Assembly: GCA_947846985.1 (NCBI GenBank)
Contig: CANTUZ010000025.1
Location: 13,080,100 to 13,144,099, forward strand
Source: Fratercula arctica
Taxonomy: Eukaryota > Chordata > Aves > Charadriiformes > Alcidae
Length of the DNA: 64,000 bases
Direction: 5' to 3'
The notes beneath the pieces are model-generated. The model made no database searches. It saw only the letters and a list, made by a program, of their open reading frames with translations, and was not told the origin of the DNA. A program made the translations under genes and the position numbers. Numbering within the stretch: position 1 is the first letter of the stretch; every line of letters starts with the position of its first letter. This document shows positions 33,711 to 44,210 of this stretch, one piece after another.

Positions 33711-34040
33711 TAAAAAATAAAAAAGGGGGAATTGTGGAGATGATAGAGAGCAGCGTAGGGAATCTGTTTGGCCTTGATGAGACAAAGCTGTACCCGTGAG
33801 AGGCGCCTTGAGAAGCAAGTGCCAGGAGATATCAGCAAGGAAAGGAACGTGAAAAGCAAAGCTGCTGCTCTGTGTGAACAGTCAGAGACGATCAGTTAAA
33901 AGACACTGAGAAGCGCGTGGCAATCGACCCTCAACCTATCAGCAGGATGCTGCCTGCGCGTGGACAGCTCGTGAAAATAGCATGCAGCCAATCAGTAAGA
34001 GTTAGAGCGCGTGAACAGATAGCATAATACTATAAATGTA
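33711..34040 (+). mobile_element. Internal polypurine tract and foreign U3
   Basis: AAAAAATAAAAAAGGGGGAAT (to 33732) is a polypurine tract. TGTGGAGATGATAGAG (33733) then starts a U3 with a CCAAT box (near 33988) and TATAAAT (34031). The sequence switches to Env TM directly after the TATA. Its layout resembles the outer LTRs but the sequence differs, so it belongs to another LTR family. Confidence 0.7.
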
Positions 34041-34440
34041 ACGATAGCCAATGTCACCACAGAAATAATTGAAAGTTTGTTAGAAGATCAGAATAGCCTG
34101 TGCCATGCGATTTTGCAAAATAGAGCAGCAATTGACTTTTTGTTATTAGCTCAAGGACATGGTTGCGAAGATTTTGAGGGTATGTGTTGTATGAATTTGT
34201 CCGATCACAGTGAATCAATTCACAAACAGTTGCAGTGGTTAAAAGAACATACAAACAAAATTCAGCAAACTCATGGGTTTTTTGATGAGTGGCTAACTAG
34301 CTTGTTTGGAAGTATTAGAATTGCTTGTTGAAGGCTTGCATATTATAATAATTCTTGTAATCATAAGTTTGTGCTTATGTGTAGTCCTTTCTTGTATTAA
34401 GAGAGCTATGTTAAAAGTAATAAACCAAGCCTGGATTGTT
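34041..34440 (+). pseudogene. env: Env TM fragment 2 with membrane anchor
   Basis: Reads ...[15 protein letters not shown] with CX6CC (Cys 34163-34165, Cys pair 34184-34189), [20 protein letters not shown] and DEWLTSLFG. After a one-frame change come a membrane anchor (IIIILVIISLCLCVVLSC) and a short basic tail (34306 on). It is a second, better-preserved copy of the same TM region found at 32.3 kb. Confidence 0.87.
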
Positions 34441-34441
34441 C

Positions 34442-34495
34442 AAAAAAAAAAAAAGGAGAAAAAAAAAAGGAAAAAAAAAGAAAAAAAGGGGGAAT
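34442..34495 (+). other. A-rich stretch and polypurine tract of provirus E
   Basis: Long run of A with scattered G, ending AAAAAAAGGGGGAAT immediately before the LTR. The last purine block is the plus-strand primer; the A runs may have grown by slippage. Confidence 0.85.
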
Positions 34496-34841
34496 TGTTG
34501 CAGAATGGCTTGAGGAGCAAGGTCATGGGACAATAGAGGAGTTATGTGAGATGAGAATAGCGTAGAAGCAAGTTACAGCTCGGCGATGGGAAAGTACTAA
34601 GTAAACAAGCCATGAGAATGCAGAAGCAAGAATAAGGAGCTGATAAGAATAGGGAACTAAGGCTGAACCCTGTCGTGTGGACAGAGAGCCAATCGCAGTG
34701 AGCAGATGACTTTTATAATTAGCCAATATTCAAGCGATGATGTAACCAGTAGCTATATAATGAAGCGTATTTGGGCAATAAACTGAAGCTTGCTTTATCA
34801 CTCACATTGAGTCGGCTGCTTGTCTTCCCTCGCTCGTCGCA
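34496..34841 (+). mobile_element. 3' LTR of provirus E
   Basis: 346 bp, same length as the 5' LTR with two differences by eye. TATATAAT at 34754 and AATAAA at 34777. Followed by GTAAAT. Confidence 0.95.
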
Positions 34842-34847
34842 GTAAAT

Positions 34848-35323
34848 GACAGACAAAGCCTGGAGCAGGATTTTTGGATGGCCACTCATGACAAAGTACT
34901 CACATATTTACTATCACTTAGTCAACATACAAAGATTAATCAGCTTGACAGAAGGTATAGCTGTAAACAGTGCATTTTAAATTGGTGTAATTTTGTATCT
35001 CCTGAAGTTCATATCAGTTTAATATATGATTTATATTGATTTAATTTGCATCTGTAATTTACAGATTGAAGCAAACTTCGTCTGGTTTAAACTGATGTAG
35101 AGTTAGCATATGAGTGCATCCATTCAACACAACTGTTTTTCAAAATAATTTCAAGTAAAATTCTGTTTAAGAAGTCCTCTGTTAATGAGAAACAATATGA
35201 TTGCAACTGCTTTCCACGTGTCCTCTGTAAAATCATACCAGCATTGTCCCCTAGCCCTATTCTCTGCTGATTTGGTACTTTAAGTCCGTACAAATCTGAA
35301 TATATAAGCTGTGTGTATCTACC
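34848..35323. other. Unique AT-rich spacer
   Basis: 476 bp, nothing recognised. Confidence 0.5.
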
Positions 35324-35965
35324 TGTTATGGTTTGAAAAGCCCATAACAATTTATTGTAATTTAGACAATTATTCTATCACCCAATGACCCCTCCCCACC
35401 CAGGAAGGGGAATCGGGGAAAGCAAGGAAACACGAGGGTTGAAATATAAAGAGATTTAATAGGATAAGACTAAATAATTAACATTAATGCTAAAGAACCA
35501 GTATTGATCCTGATACCAATATAAAATGTACAAGAATTATACTCAGCCAATTATATCAGTAGGAAGCTGTGCACTCCCAGCAGTGGACAGCAAATGTCGG
35601 ACGCTGCGAGTGCAATGGCTTCGGGGGGAAGGGAAGGCCTCAGGAGTCCGGCACCGGGGCAAGGAGTTTCTCTGGACCTCCGCCATCAAGGGAGAGAGAC
35701 AACTACGCAGCAAACTTTCTAATTTATATTGAATGTGATGTTCATGGAATGAAATAATCCTGTTGGCCAGCCTGGGTCAAATGCCCAGGCCTCACTCCTC
35801 CTCATCCCTGCACCTAGCTCAAAACCACTGAGACCTTGAATCCCACATAGCCTAGCTGGCTATAAAGTAAATATTTTCCCGAATTCAGACACTAGAGTCT
35901 TCTAAAAGTGCAGTTTTCCCCAGCATTAGAAGAGAAATTAGTCCTGTGTCGCTCAAACCAGGACA
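35324..35965 (-). mobile_element. Solo LTR, family D, reverse
   Basis: 642 bp; minus strand runs TGTCCTGGTTTGAGCGACAC to ...CCATAACA. Flanked by CTACC (35319-35323) and TTACC (35966-35970), a 5-bp duplication with one change. It is nearly the same as the copy at 59733-60375 in the opposite orientation. No internal region remains. Confidence 0.88.
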
Positions 35966-35970
35966 TTACC

Positions 35971-37524
35971 AAAAAAGTAGCTTACTGCATTCAACTGCAT
36001 AAACCACTTGGTGTAGCCAAGTACAAAGATCTTGAGCTAGATCCTTAATTGTGTAAATCAGCACAAAGTTGAAAGAGATACTGAATGACACCAGCATGCG
36101 GAGAAGATTATTCAGTATTTTTACATGCAGCATTGCCAAAGCAAGTTTTCATGAGGTAAGTAATAACTTGTGAAGAAACACTGATCTCTGTTCAAACCTT
36201 TCATAAAACTGTAAAAAGTCAGTTAAGTTTTCCCTCCACTTGCATTGGTAAGATCTGGAAATTAAAATACCCAACTTTTAAGCTTAAAGTATGCTTTGAT
36301 GAAGCATCTCACATACAAAAATAGACTATGTCCACACTTACCAAAGTTGTTTAAAAACACATCAGCATTTTTAGATACCATCCAAACAGGATCTCTACAA
36401 CCTTTATACTGATCCAATCACTTTTGATACACTTTTTTATGATATAGGTGCCAATGACACCCTTTAAGCCAAGAGCCATACATGTATGCTGTTAAGTTAT
36501 TGTTTTAATCAGAGATTCTTCCATGGTTAGTGTGCCCAGTATTTCCAAATACAGAGAGAGAAATCAGCTCATTTCACAACCTGAATTTATTCAAAGTCAA
36601 TGTAATGTATATACTGGGTACACTACTCTATTTTTTAAGGACTTCAAGCAACTTTTCTTCCAGATCACATTTTGAATCATATTGTGGCATTATTTTAGCC
36701 ATTTCAATTATCACAGGTCCTGAAACAATTCTTCACAAGGAAGGAAGAGAAGTAGGTTTTGATTTGTATGCATGCTCTTGCACACACTGAATTCACACAT
36801 ATACACACACGTATATTTTCACTTTGCTGAAATACAAAGGTATAACTTTATTGGTATTCAGCTGATTACTTGATTCCCATGAGAGGAGGAGGTTCCACCT
36901 CATGAGGCAGGTGAGCACAGGGTAAAAGACAAAAGATCTGATGATAAAGAAATATGGGAAGACTTGAGGAAAGCCTTTTTCCCCCCATTGGAGAGGTCAG
37001 AGGATATGTGACATGGGATCCAGGACAGGCTTGGAGATTGGGTTGGAGATGAGAGACTGATTATTAAGGAAGTGGAGACAAGTGCATTGCACAGTGGGTG
37101 ATCAAGCCAGCCTAACTTTTAAGGGGAATAAACTGAACAGCCTACCTGGTAATCTCTAGAGTTAGTGACCTATTGAACAGTTACTAGTTTAGTGAAGATG
37201 AATATCTCCCAGTTAATCTTCTAAGTGGATACCTGCAGCTAGCATAGCACTACAAGGGAGGCTATATTCTGGAATAAGCAAGGTAAAGGGAGATGCCAGG
37301 TTGCAATTAGAAATTCACATTGGAACCTGAAAGAGCTCAGTCGGTTCCAATGCCCAACATTTCCTCTAAGAAAATCCTACGAACAAAGAAATTAAGAAGT
37401 GTCTGCAAAATAAACAATACAAACAGCCATACTAATTTTAAACATAATTTGCTGAATTTATTTCTAAAAAGGTCTTTTAATGCTGTCAGACAATGTTTTC
37501 CATCAGCAAATCCTGAAGCAGTCT
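35971..37524. other. Intronic stretch, nothing recognised
   Basis: AT-rich; short CACACA/TATACA run near 36780-36820. No exon or repeat family seen. Confidence 0.45.
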
Positions 37525-37660
37525 GCAGTGGGGGTCAGTGGCATTATCCATTTTACAGATGGGGAAACAGAGACACCAGGAAGAGGAGTGGCTTGCCTGC
37601 ATTTACACCACAGCCCAGCAGCAGAATAAGGCATGGACTGCAACCCTGTCCAATGTTTTA
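37525..37660 (+). mobile_element. MIR-like ancient SINE relic
   Basis: GTGGCATTATCCATTTTACAGATGGGGAAACAGAGACACCAGGAAG and GTGGCTTGCC with ACACCACAGCCCAGCAGCAGAATAAGG follow the MIR core and 3' part in order. Confidence 0.65.
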
Positions 37661-38189
37661 CCTACCACAGAACATTAAAGAGTCTTGCAAATTTATTGCT
37701 AGCCATCTTAGCATCACAAAATAAAGCTGTAGTGGATTAAAAAAAGCAAACCAAAACCAACAAACTAATAATTCGCATTAAGAAATAATTGCAATTAAGA
37801 GAAAGACCAGCTCATCTGAAACTCTCAAGGAATTAGCAAAACTTTATTAATAAGTGTACAGCTCTATTTTACAAACAATAGGAATGAACCATGCTTTTTA
37901 GCTATGGTAACTAAAAGAGAGCATGGTGGATGTAAACCTCTCACTCCACATTTACCACTCCTAAAATGTCAGAGACTAATACAATCACAGTCCTACATTG
38001 CAACCTTTGTTTTTAGATATCGCAGATAAAACACATGAACTGATCAACTTCAAAAGGGATACTCTGCAATGTGCACTACAAACATCAGAGCTGATGAGCG
38101 CGAGGCCGGTTGGCTGGCTGATGAGAGTGCGTCTGCTTCCACTGATGTTAGGACTCCCTCCCCTGCAGGAACTACATCACATCCCATCA
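37661..38189. other. Spacer, possible unaligned start of an LTR
   Basis: No clear feature. The GC-richer end (38095-38189) may belong to the LTR fragment that follows, but I could not place its 5' end. Confidence 0.35.
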
Positions 38190-38619
38190 CCAGCAAGTAG
38201 GCTGGGGGTGCACAAAAAGTTGGAAGGGGACACAGCTGTGACAGCTGACCCCAACTGACCAAAGGGATATTCCCTACAATATGATGTCATGATTAGCAAT
38301 AAAAGGCTGGGGGAAGAAGAAGGAGGGGGGGGACATTCGGAGTTATGGTGTTTGCCTTCCCAAGTAACCGTTACATGTGATGGAGCCCTGCTTTCCTGGA
38401 GATGGCTGAACACCTGCCTGCCAATGGGAAGCAGTGAATGAATTCCTTGTTTTGCTTTGCTTGCACGCATGGCTTTTGCTTCATGTATTAAACTGTCTTT
38501 ATCTCAACCCACGAGTTTTCGCGCTTTTCCTCTTCTGATTCTCTCCCCCATCCTGCCATGGGGGGAGTGAGCGAGCGGCTGTGTGGTGCTTACTTTCCAT
38601 CCGGGGTTAAACTACGACA
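38190..38619 (+). mobile_element. LTR of family C type, 5' end unclear
   Basis: Shares with the C LTR at 52680-53154 the CAACTGACC...GGGATATTCC block, GATGTCATG, TTAAACTGTCTTTATCTCAA, CCCATCCTGCC, GAGCGAGCGGCTGTGTGG and the end TTAAACTACGACA. The middle differs. The start and the target duplication could not be identified. Confidence 0.65.
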
Positions 38620-40440
38620 GATGTTTACAGACAAAATTCACAAGATATCTGCCCTGAGGAGCAGCTGAGAGCCTGAGCCTTCACCCACCACTAGCACAAG
38701 TATTGCTCAGACTCATACTGATTTCGCAAGGGCTGTTCACAAAAATAAATCCCATACCAATATCTAGATCTCAGGACTTATATTAGACACACAGTACAAT
38801 AAAACCGAGCAGACTAAAGGAGAGGACATTGCACTGTAGCCAGAGAGAGTTCTGTAAAACCCTGCCAGGGGCCCTCCTGATCTAGCATGATACCAAACTC
38901 CTCTGAAGCCTGATCAGCAATCTTGCCTCAGTACCCATTTTTATACTGAAATAGGGAGCAAGGCTTCTTTCACATGAACCTGTCAGCAAAAGTCTTAACA
39001 ACTGGCTCTCCCTTTAATCAGTAATCATCCCACTCAACACTGGGCCCTGTGAACTAAACTGCAGTCTTTTCAGTCTCATCCATGTGACCATGTGTGGAAA
39101 CTGTCGGCGTAGAAGGGAAAGAGTATGACTGTTCCTTTTTGTGGTTCTTACACCGAATAACTTTAATATCACAGGGAACTTTATTTTTTGAGAGATAAAA
39201 GGCTTCCATTTTTAGAAAAACCTTACCATATAAAAAAGTCTTTTTTTTTTTTTTAAGAAATCATTAATGATATCATCTGCTCCTAAAATGTATATGATAA
39301 TTACCAATTACACTTGAATCCTGTGTAAGCAACCACATTCACAATAAGCATGATGAGACTGACTGCTCTTAGGTTCTACTACAAAGTGTACTGCAGCATT
39401 AGATAAATCACTTTGCATAATTATCATTTTCCCAATATTACTAAAACTGCAAAATATCACAGCAGATGGAACTCTGAGTTTCAAATTGCCCTGATGTATA
39501 TAAATTAGTCCTGATTTTTAGTTCACTTATCGCATACAAGTTTTTCTTCAGCAATCATACTTGATAACAGGTGACTGGACTCGTACACTAAAAAGAATAA
39601 TGACTCAGTATAGTTCATTCAAGGAAGATATTTTTCTGTTGCTGCTTTCAGAGATCCTAAAAGCGATAATCTGCAAAGATTTTTGACAGCTTACCAGCCA
39701 TACTCTCAGTTAACTCTGAATATAAATTGATACAGGGTGATTTAACCACAAGTAAAAACAAACCCAAGCCCCTCAAAGTCTGTAGTCCTTTCATAGCTTA
39801 GATGAATCCAAATGTCATCTATTCTATGGGTTGCAGACAACAATTAATTGCAGGATTACTCAGTGGTCTATAAGTTACTTTCTTGGCTAAAAAGGGTCTG
39901 ATTTGGCTGGCCTGGAATTGAGTTTTTATCTCCCTAGGAGAGCAGGCTTCCTTCCAGTCTCAGACACACTCTATGGCAGAAATATAAAACTCACAAAAAA
40001 CCCACATACTGTGGGTCAGCCACGCTTCTCCTGAATAGCTCAGCTGGTAGGGAGGTACCCAACAGCTGTACCCTTACAGAGTAGGAAAGTCCTCAAAATG
40101 TAGAATTTGCAGTTGTGTTTTAATTTCCCTGTGTCTTGTTCCATGTTAGAGAAAAGAGTAACTTTTAAATTTTAAGTCTTAATTAAAATATGTACATTCC
40201 TTTGATATAGATATTGCTAGGTATACATACATACATATTTGATAAAGGATTTAAAGATTAGTTTTGAGACTGAAATGTTGAATTTCCTATTCCATTACAG
40301 AAATGGTAGGAAATTTGTATCATTCAGTGTGGGGTTTTTTAAACAACTAGCTTAGTTGAAACAACCCGAAAGCTATTTTTTACAAGAAGAATTTGTCCTG
40401 ATAGGAGTAGTAGATTTAATTTACTGGTGTGTCTGAAAGT
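38620..40440. other. Intronic stretch, nothing recognised
   Basis: AT-rich, with a 16-base T run near 39240. A tRNA-like A-box resemblance near 40034 was examined and rejected. Confidence 0.45.
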
Positions 40441-42043
40441 CACAGAATCACAGAATCACAGAATGGTAGGGGTTGGAAGGGACCTCTGGAGATCATCTAG
40501 TCCAACCCCCCTGCCTGAGCAGGGTCACCTAGAGCAGGTTGCACAGGAACACATCCAGGCGGGTTTTGAATGTCTCCAGAGACGGAGACTCCACCACCTC
40601 TCTGGGCAGCCTGTTCCAGTGCTCTGCCACCCTCAAAATAAAGACGTTCCTCCTCATGCTTAGATGGAACTTCCTATGCTCAAGTTTGAGCCCATTACGT
40701 CTTGTCCTGTCACTGGGCACTACTGAAAAGAGCCTGGCCCCATCCTCCTGACACCCATCCTTTAAGTATTTATAAGCGTTGATAAGATCCCCCCTCAGTC
40801 TTCTTTTTTCCAGACTAAAAAGACCCAAGTCCCTCAGCCTTTCTTCATAAGAGAGGTGTTCCAGTCCCCTGATCATCTTCGTAGCCCTTTGCTGTACCCT
40901 CTGCAGCAGTTCCCTGTCCTTCTGGAACTGGGGAGCCCAGAACTGGACACAGTACTCCAGATGCGGCCTCACCAGGGCAGAGTAGAGGGGGAGGATGACC
41001 TCCCTCGATCTGCTGGCCACACTCTTCTTGATGTACCCCAGGATGCCATTGATCTTTTTGGCCACAAGGGCACATTGCTGGCTCATGGTCATCCTGTTGT
41101 CCACCAGGACTCCCAGGTCTCTTTCCACAGAGCTGCTCTCCAGCAGGTCAGCCCCCAACCTGTACTGGTGCATGGGGTTGTTCCTCCCCAGGTGCAGCAC
41201 CCTACACTTGCCCTTGTTGAATTTCATAAGGTTTCTCTCTGCCCAGATCTCCAACCTGTCCAGGTCTCTCTGTATGGCAGCACAGCCCTCCGGTGTGTCA
41301 GCCGCCCCCCCCAGCTTTGTGTCATCAGCAAACTTGCTGAGGGTGCACTCTATCCCTTCATCCAGGTCATTGATGAATATATTGAACAGGACTGGACCCA
41401 GTAGTGACCCCTGGGGAACACCACTTGTCACAGACCTCCAACTAGACTCTGTGCCCCTAATCAGGACCCTCTGAGCTCTGTCTTCCAACCAGTTTTCTAT
41501 CCACCCCACTGTCCATTCATCTAACCCACACTTCCTAAGCTTCCCTATGAGGGTGCTGTGGGAGACCGTGTGGAAAGCCTTGCTGAAGTCAAGGTAGACA
41601 ACGTCCACTGCCCTCCCCTCATCTATCCATCCAGTCACACCATCGTAGAAGGCTATCAGATTAGTCAGACATGGTTTCCCCTTGGTGGATCCGTGTTGAG
41701 TACTTCTGATAGCTTTGTTTTCCTCCACATGCCTTGAGATGACACCCAGAACGAGCTGTTCCATCATCTTTCCAGCAATGGAGGTGAGGCTGACTGGCCT
41801 GTAGTTTCCCGGGTCTTCCTTCTTGCCCTTTTTGAAGACTGGAGTGACATTGGCTTTCCTGCAGTCCTCAGGCACCTCACCTGTTCTCCAGGACCTTCCA
41901 AAGATGATGGAGAGCGGCCCAGCAATGACTTCTGCCAGCTCCCTCAGCACTCTCGGGTGCATCCCATCAGGACCCATGCACTTGTGGATATCCAGTTTAC
42001 TTAATTGATCTCTCACTTGATCCTCCTCAACACAATACATAAA
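40441..42043 (-). mobile_element. CR1 LINE, 5'-truncated, young
   Basis: 1.6 kb on the minus strand with an uninterrupted 503-codon RT reading (42040-40529). It ends in the CR1 tail: CACAGAATCACAGAATCACA on plus at 40441. No stops and clean motifs point to a recent copy. 5' truncation just upstream of RT is typical for CR1. Confidence 0.93.
40529..42040 (-). CDS. CR1 ORF2 reverse transcriptase, 5'-truncated but open
   Basis: 503 codons: [40 protein letters not shown], motif A region [17 protein letters not shown], motif [18 protein letters not shown], active site [11 protein letters not shown], thumb [14 protein letters not shown], and C-terminal [19 protein letters not shown] and [10 protein letters not shown]. 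The second conserved acidic position of motif A is His instead of Asp; the catalytic Asp in LDF is kept. The endonuclease is lost, so it cannot retrotranspose alone. It would bind and copy CR1 RNA ends if ever expressed. It is probably a dead-on-arrival copy. Confidence 0.88.
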   Translation of the reverse strand: MYCVEEDQVRDQLSKLDIHKCMGPDGMHPRVLRELAEVIAGPLSIIFGRSWRTGEVPEDCRKANVTPVFKKGKKEDPGNYRPVSLTSIAGKMMEQLVLGVISRHVEENKAIRSTQHGSTKGKPCLTNLIAFYDGVTGWIDEGRAVDVVYLDFSKAFHTVSHSTLIGKLRKCGLDEWTVGWIENWLEDRAQRVLIRGTESSWRSVTSGVPQGSLLGPVLFNIFINDLDEGIECTLSKFADDTKLGGAADTPEGCAAIQRDLDRLEIWAERNLMKFNKGKCRVLHLGRNNPMHQYRLGADLLESSSVERDLGVLVDNRMTMSQQCALVAKKINGILGYIKKSVASRSREVILPLYSALVRPHLEYCVQFWAPQFQKDRELLQRVQQRATKMIRGLEHLSYEERLRDLGLFSLEKRRLRGDLINAYKYLKDGCQEDGARLFSVVPSDRTRRNGLKLEHRKFHLSMRRNVFILRVAEHWNRLPREVVESPSLETFKTRLDVFLCNLL

Positions 42044-43613
42044 TTCAAAGTAGATTTAAACCAAGATTTGTTATCTACAATGTTCTGATATGCATTTTCA
42101 AGTTTTCTCTCCCTGGAAAGACACAGATTTTTTTCTCCATTTGTTTCAATATTGTGCATTTTAAAAGTCAGGCAATTAATACTTTAAATAACATTCCAAA
42201 TGGGAAATGTCTCATTAAAATACAGTAAAATAATTTTTCTTTGTCAAGGAAAAATGGCTTTGAAGCACTTCTACCAATCACTGAGCCCTTTGTCTCAAAT
42301 GCTGGCTACTAAAGCTTGGTAGAAATGGGTGTGAAGCCATCAATTTACATCAGAATTGACAGCTTTAATTCAAACATTTCTATTGTTTGAGGGAATTTTA
42401 AAATGTCACGATTTGGATCCCAATCAGAATTCTGTATACTGCATATTATCATTATCACCTTCTTTAGGAAGAGTTTATGGGATCTGTGAGGATTATCTGC
42501 AGAGCACTACAGGATACTATTGATCACTCAGCCAATATTCGTAATAAAGTCACTTGCAGGTAAGATAAAAGTTATCACACTACCTTCAAAGGTCATCAGG
42601 GGATGGGTGATGCTTCAAAGCCTCCCTCAGCTCAACTGCAAATCATGACCTTCTCCAGCCATCCCAGCACCTACACAAAATCAGGGGAAAAAGAGAAAAC
42701 TCATTAGTTCTGGAACAACAAAGGTCACCGATAGTGGGAAGACGACAAAACAAAATCCTAATGGGCATCCTGGCACTGCCCTCCCTTGAGGAAGGTCACC
42801 TCAGGAAAGGCCACCAACTGAGCAGTCTACACAATGGCCCTGAGAGGTGTACCTGGGCTTCTCACTCAAATAGCAATGGCTGCCCGAAACCCCTTGTGTT
42901 GCCAGGGACTTGCCAAGATGCAGGATCCTATGCTAACCTTGATATTAGAATGCACATAGATTTAAATGGCAAAGAGAAGCCAGGGTGACTGATCAAGGAC
43001 ATGGACACATCCATGGTGTAAATCAGCTGGACTGGAAGAAAATTCAGAATTACTAAGAGGAGGGTTTAAATGAGTAGTATCTCACTCCTACTACTTTAGA
43101 CAATAAATTACAGTGTAGTAACTTATAAACTGGTAATTTTAAGAAAGTAGCATTTCCTTTTTCTTTAAAAGGACAGCGTGCAACATTTTCAGGAAGATAG
43201 CATGCTGTTAAAAAAAAAAAGTATGTCATTTGTTATGTTCAGAATTCCTAAGAACATTATAACTCCCATGATATTTGGCACAGCAGCATCATCTAAGATG
43301 GTTTTGAGTTAGTAATATTTCTATATTTCAATAAAAATAATATTAATTCAACATGGAAGGTTACTTCTTCCCAAGGTTGCAAGTCAGCTTTTTAAAGTAT
43401 TTTAAAAAGTCAGCCCTGGTGCTCACATTAACTGAGTAATTAATAATAATTTGGTTTCTAGTGGGTGGGACTATGAAAAGAAGACCAAATTTCACAGTAT
43501 CAGGCTCTTTAAACAACCAGAAAAAGAAAGCAGTCTGCAAAAAACCACAAATATCATCCAAAGAAATGCTGTATACATTCAGACTGAATGCTAGGGCCAT
43601 ATGATGCAGTGAA
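42044..43613. other. Intronic stretch, nothing recognised
   Basis: AT-rich sequence, with a GC-richer patch near 42600-42980 that shows no exon signals or known repeat. Confidence 0.45.
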
Positions 43614-44210
43614 ATGCCGAAGTTAAGACTCAATAGCCTTGGTGACTATTAAGCAGGTATTCTTTATTGCAGCGCCGGGCACACAGGGGATTGGTCCACC
43701 TAATGTGTGCACTGACTGATTTAGTTGTACAGTTTAAATACATACTATGTATGCATATTCACTAGTTTTCCAAGAAATTATTACCTATTCATTAACTCAT
43801 TATTACAGGTTACTGCCCACTCCCGCATGCGCACTAGAGTCTCTCGGTGGTCTTCAGAGACATCTGGTGGTCGTTTACTTCCTCCACTCCTCTTCATCGT
43901 TGTGACCTTCTGGTGAACTGCAGACCTCTACTCTACTCCTTTATTTTTGCTGGTGCATCAGAAGTGTTAGCTTTGACTAGTCTCTGCGTTCCTCAGTAAT
44001 CCTGGGCCCCTTATTTTGAGAGATAAGCTTCTACTACAAGGTTATATTGTCCTAAAGCATTCTTTCTCAAAAAATAGGAGATAAGTTCTGACATTTAGTA
44101 CTACAACTGTTGCATCTGCTCTTTGTACAGCCTTAAGGCACCCAGTCTCCTAAATTAAGCTCCTACTTCAATTAGTTTACAGCTTTAATATATCAAACCC
44201 TACTTCACAC
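43614..44210 (-). mobile_element. Putative orphan LTR, reverse
   Basis: The minus strand has GGCGCTGCAATAAAGAATAC, a polyadenylation signal in an R-U5-like setting with the end near AATAGTCACCAAGG. Upstream of it lie GC-richer promoter-like bases (43825-43900) and a possible start TGTGAAGTAGGG near 44207. No second copy in the window and no clear target duplication. Confidence 0.4.

Larger units (their letters stand above)
28152..34841 (+). mobile_element. Provirus E, young class II mosaic provirus
   Basis: 6,690 bp flanked by GTAAAT. The two 346-bp LTRs differ at two bases. The interior is defective and composite. It has gag pieces, a proline-rich ORF joined directly to the RNase H end and integrase (IN1), a C-rich junction, and an LTR-end/primer-site-like segment. 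Then come a coiled-coil-like fragment, an Env TM fragment (TM1), a second integrase fragment (IN2), a polypurine tract with a different U3, a second TM fragment (TM2), the polypurine tract and the LTR. RT and a surface subunit are not recognisable. Integrase is betaretrovirus-like; TM is alpharetrovirus-like (CX6CC). It must have been copied by enzymes supplied in trans. Confidence 0.92.

Noticed and set aside
37320..37724. 134-codon frame over the MIR-like region
   Set aside because: It is composed of unique AT-rich DNA plus SINE sequence; no protein similarity recognised.
40034..40080. tRNA-like A-box (ATAGCTCAGCTGGTAGGGAGG)
   Set aside because: No matching B-box at the right distance and no cloverleaf; probably chance or a remote tRNA-derived relic.
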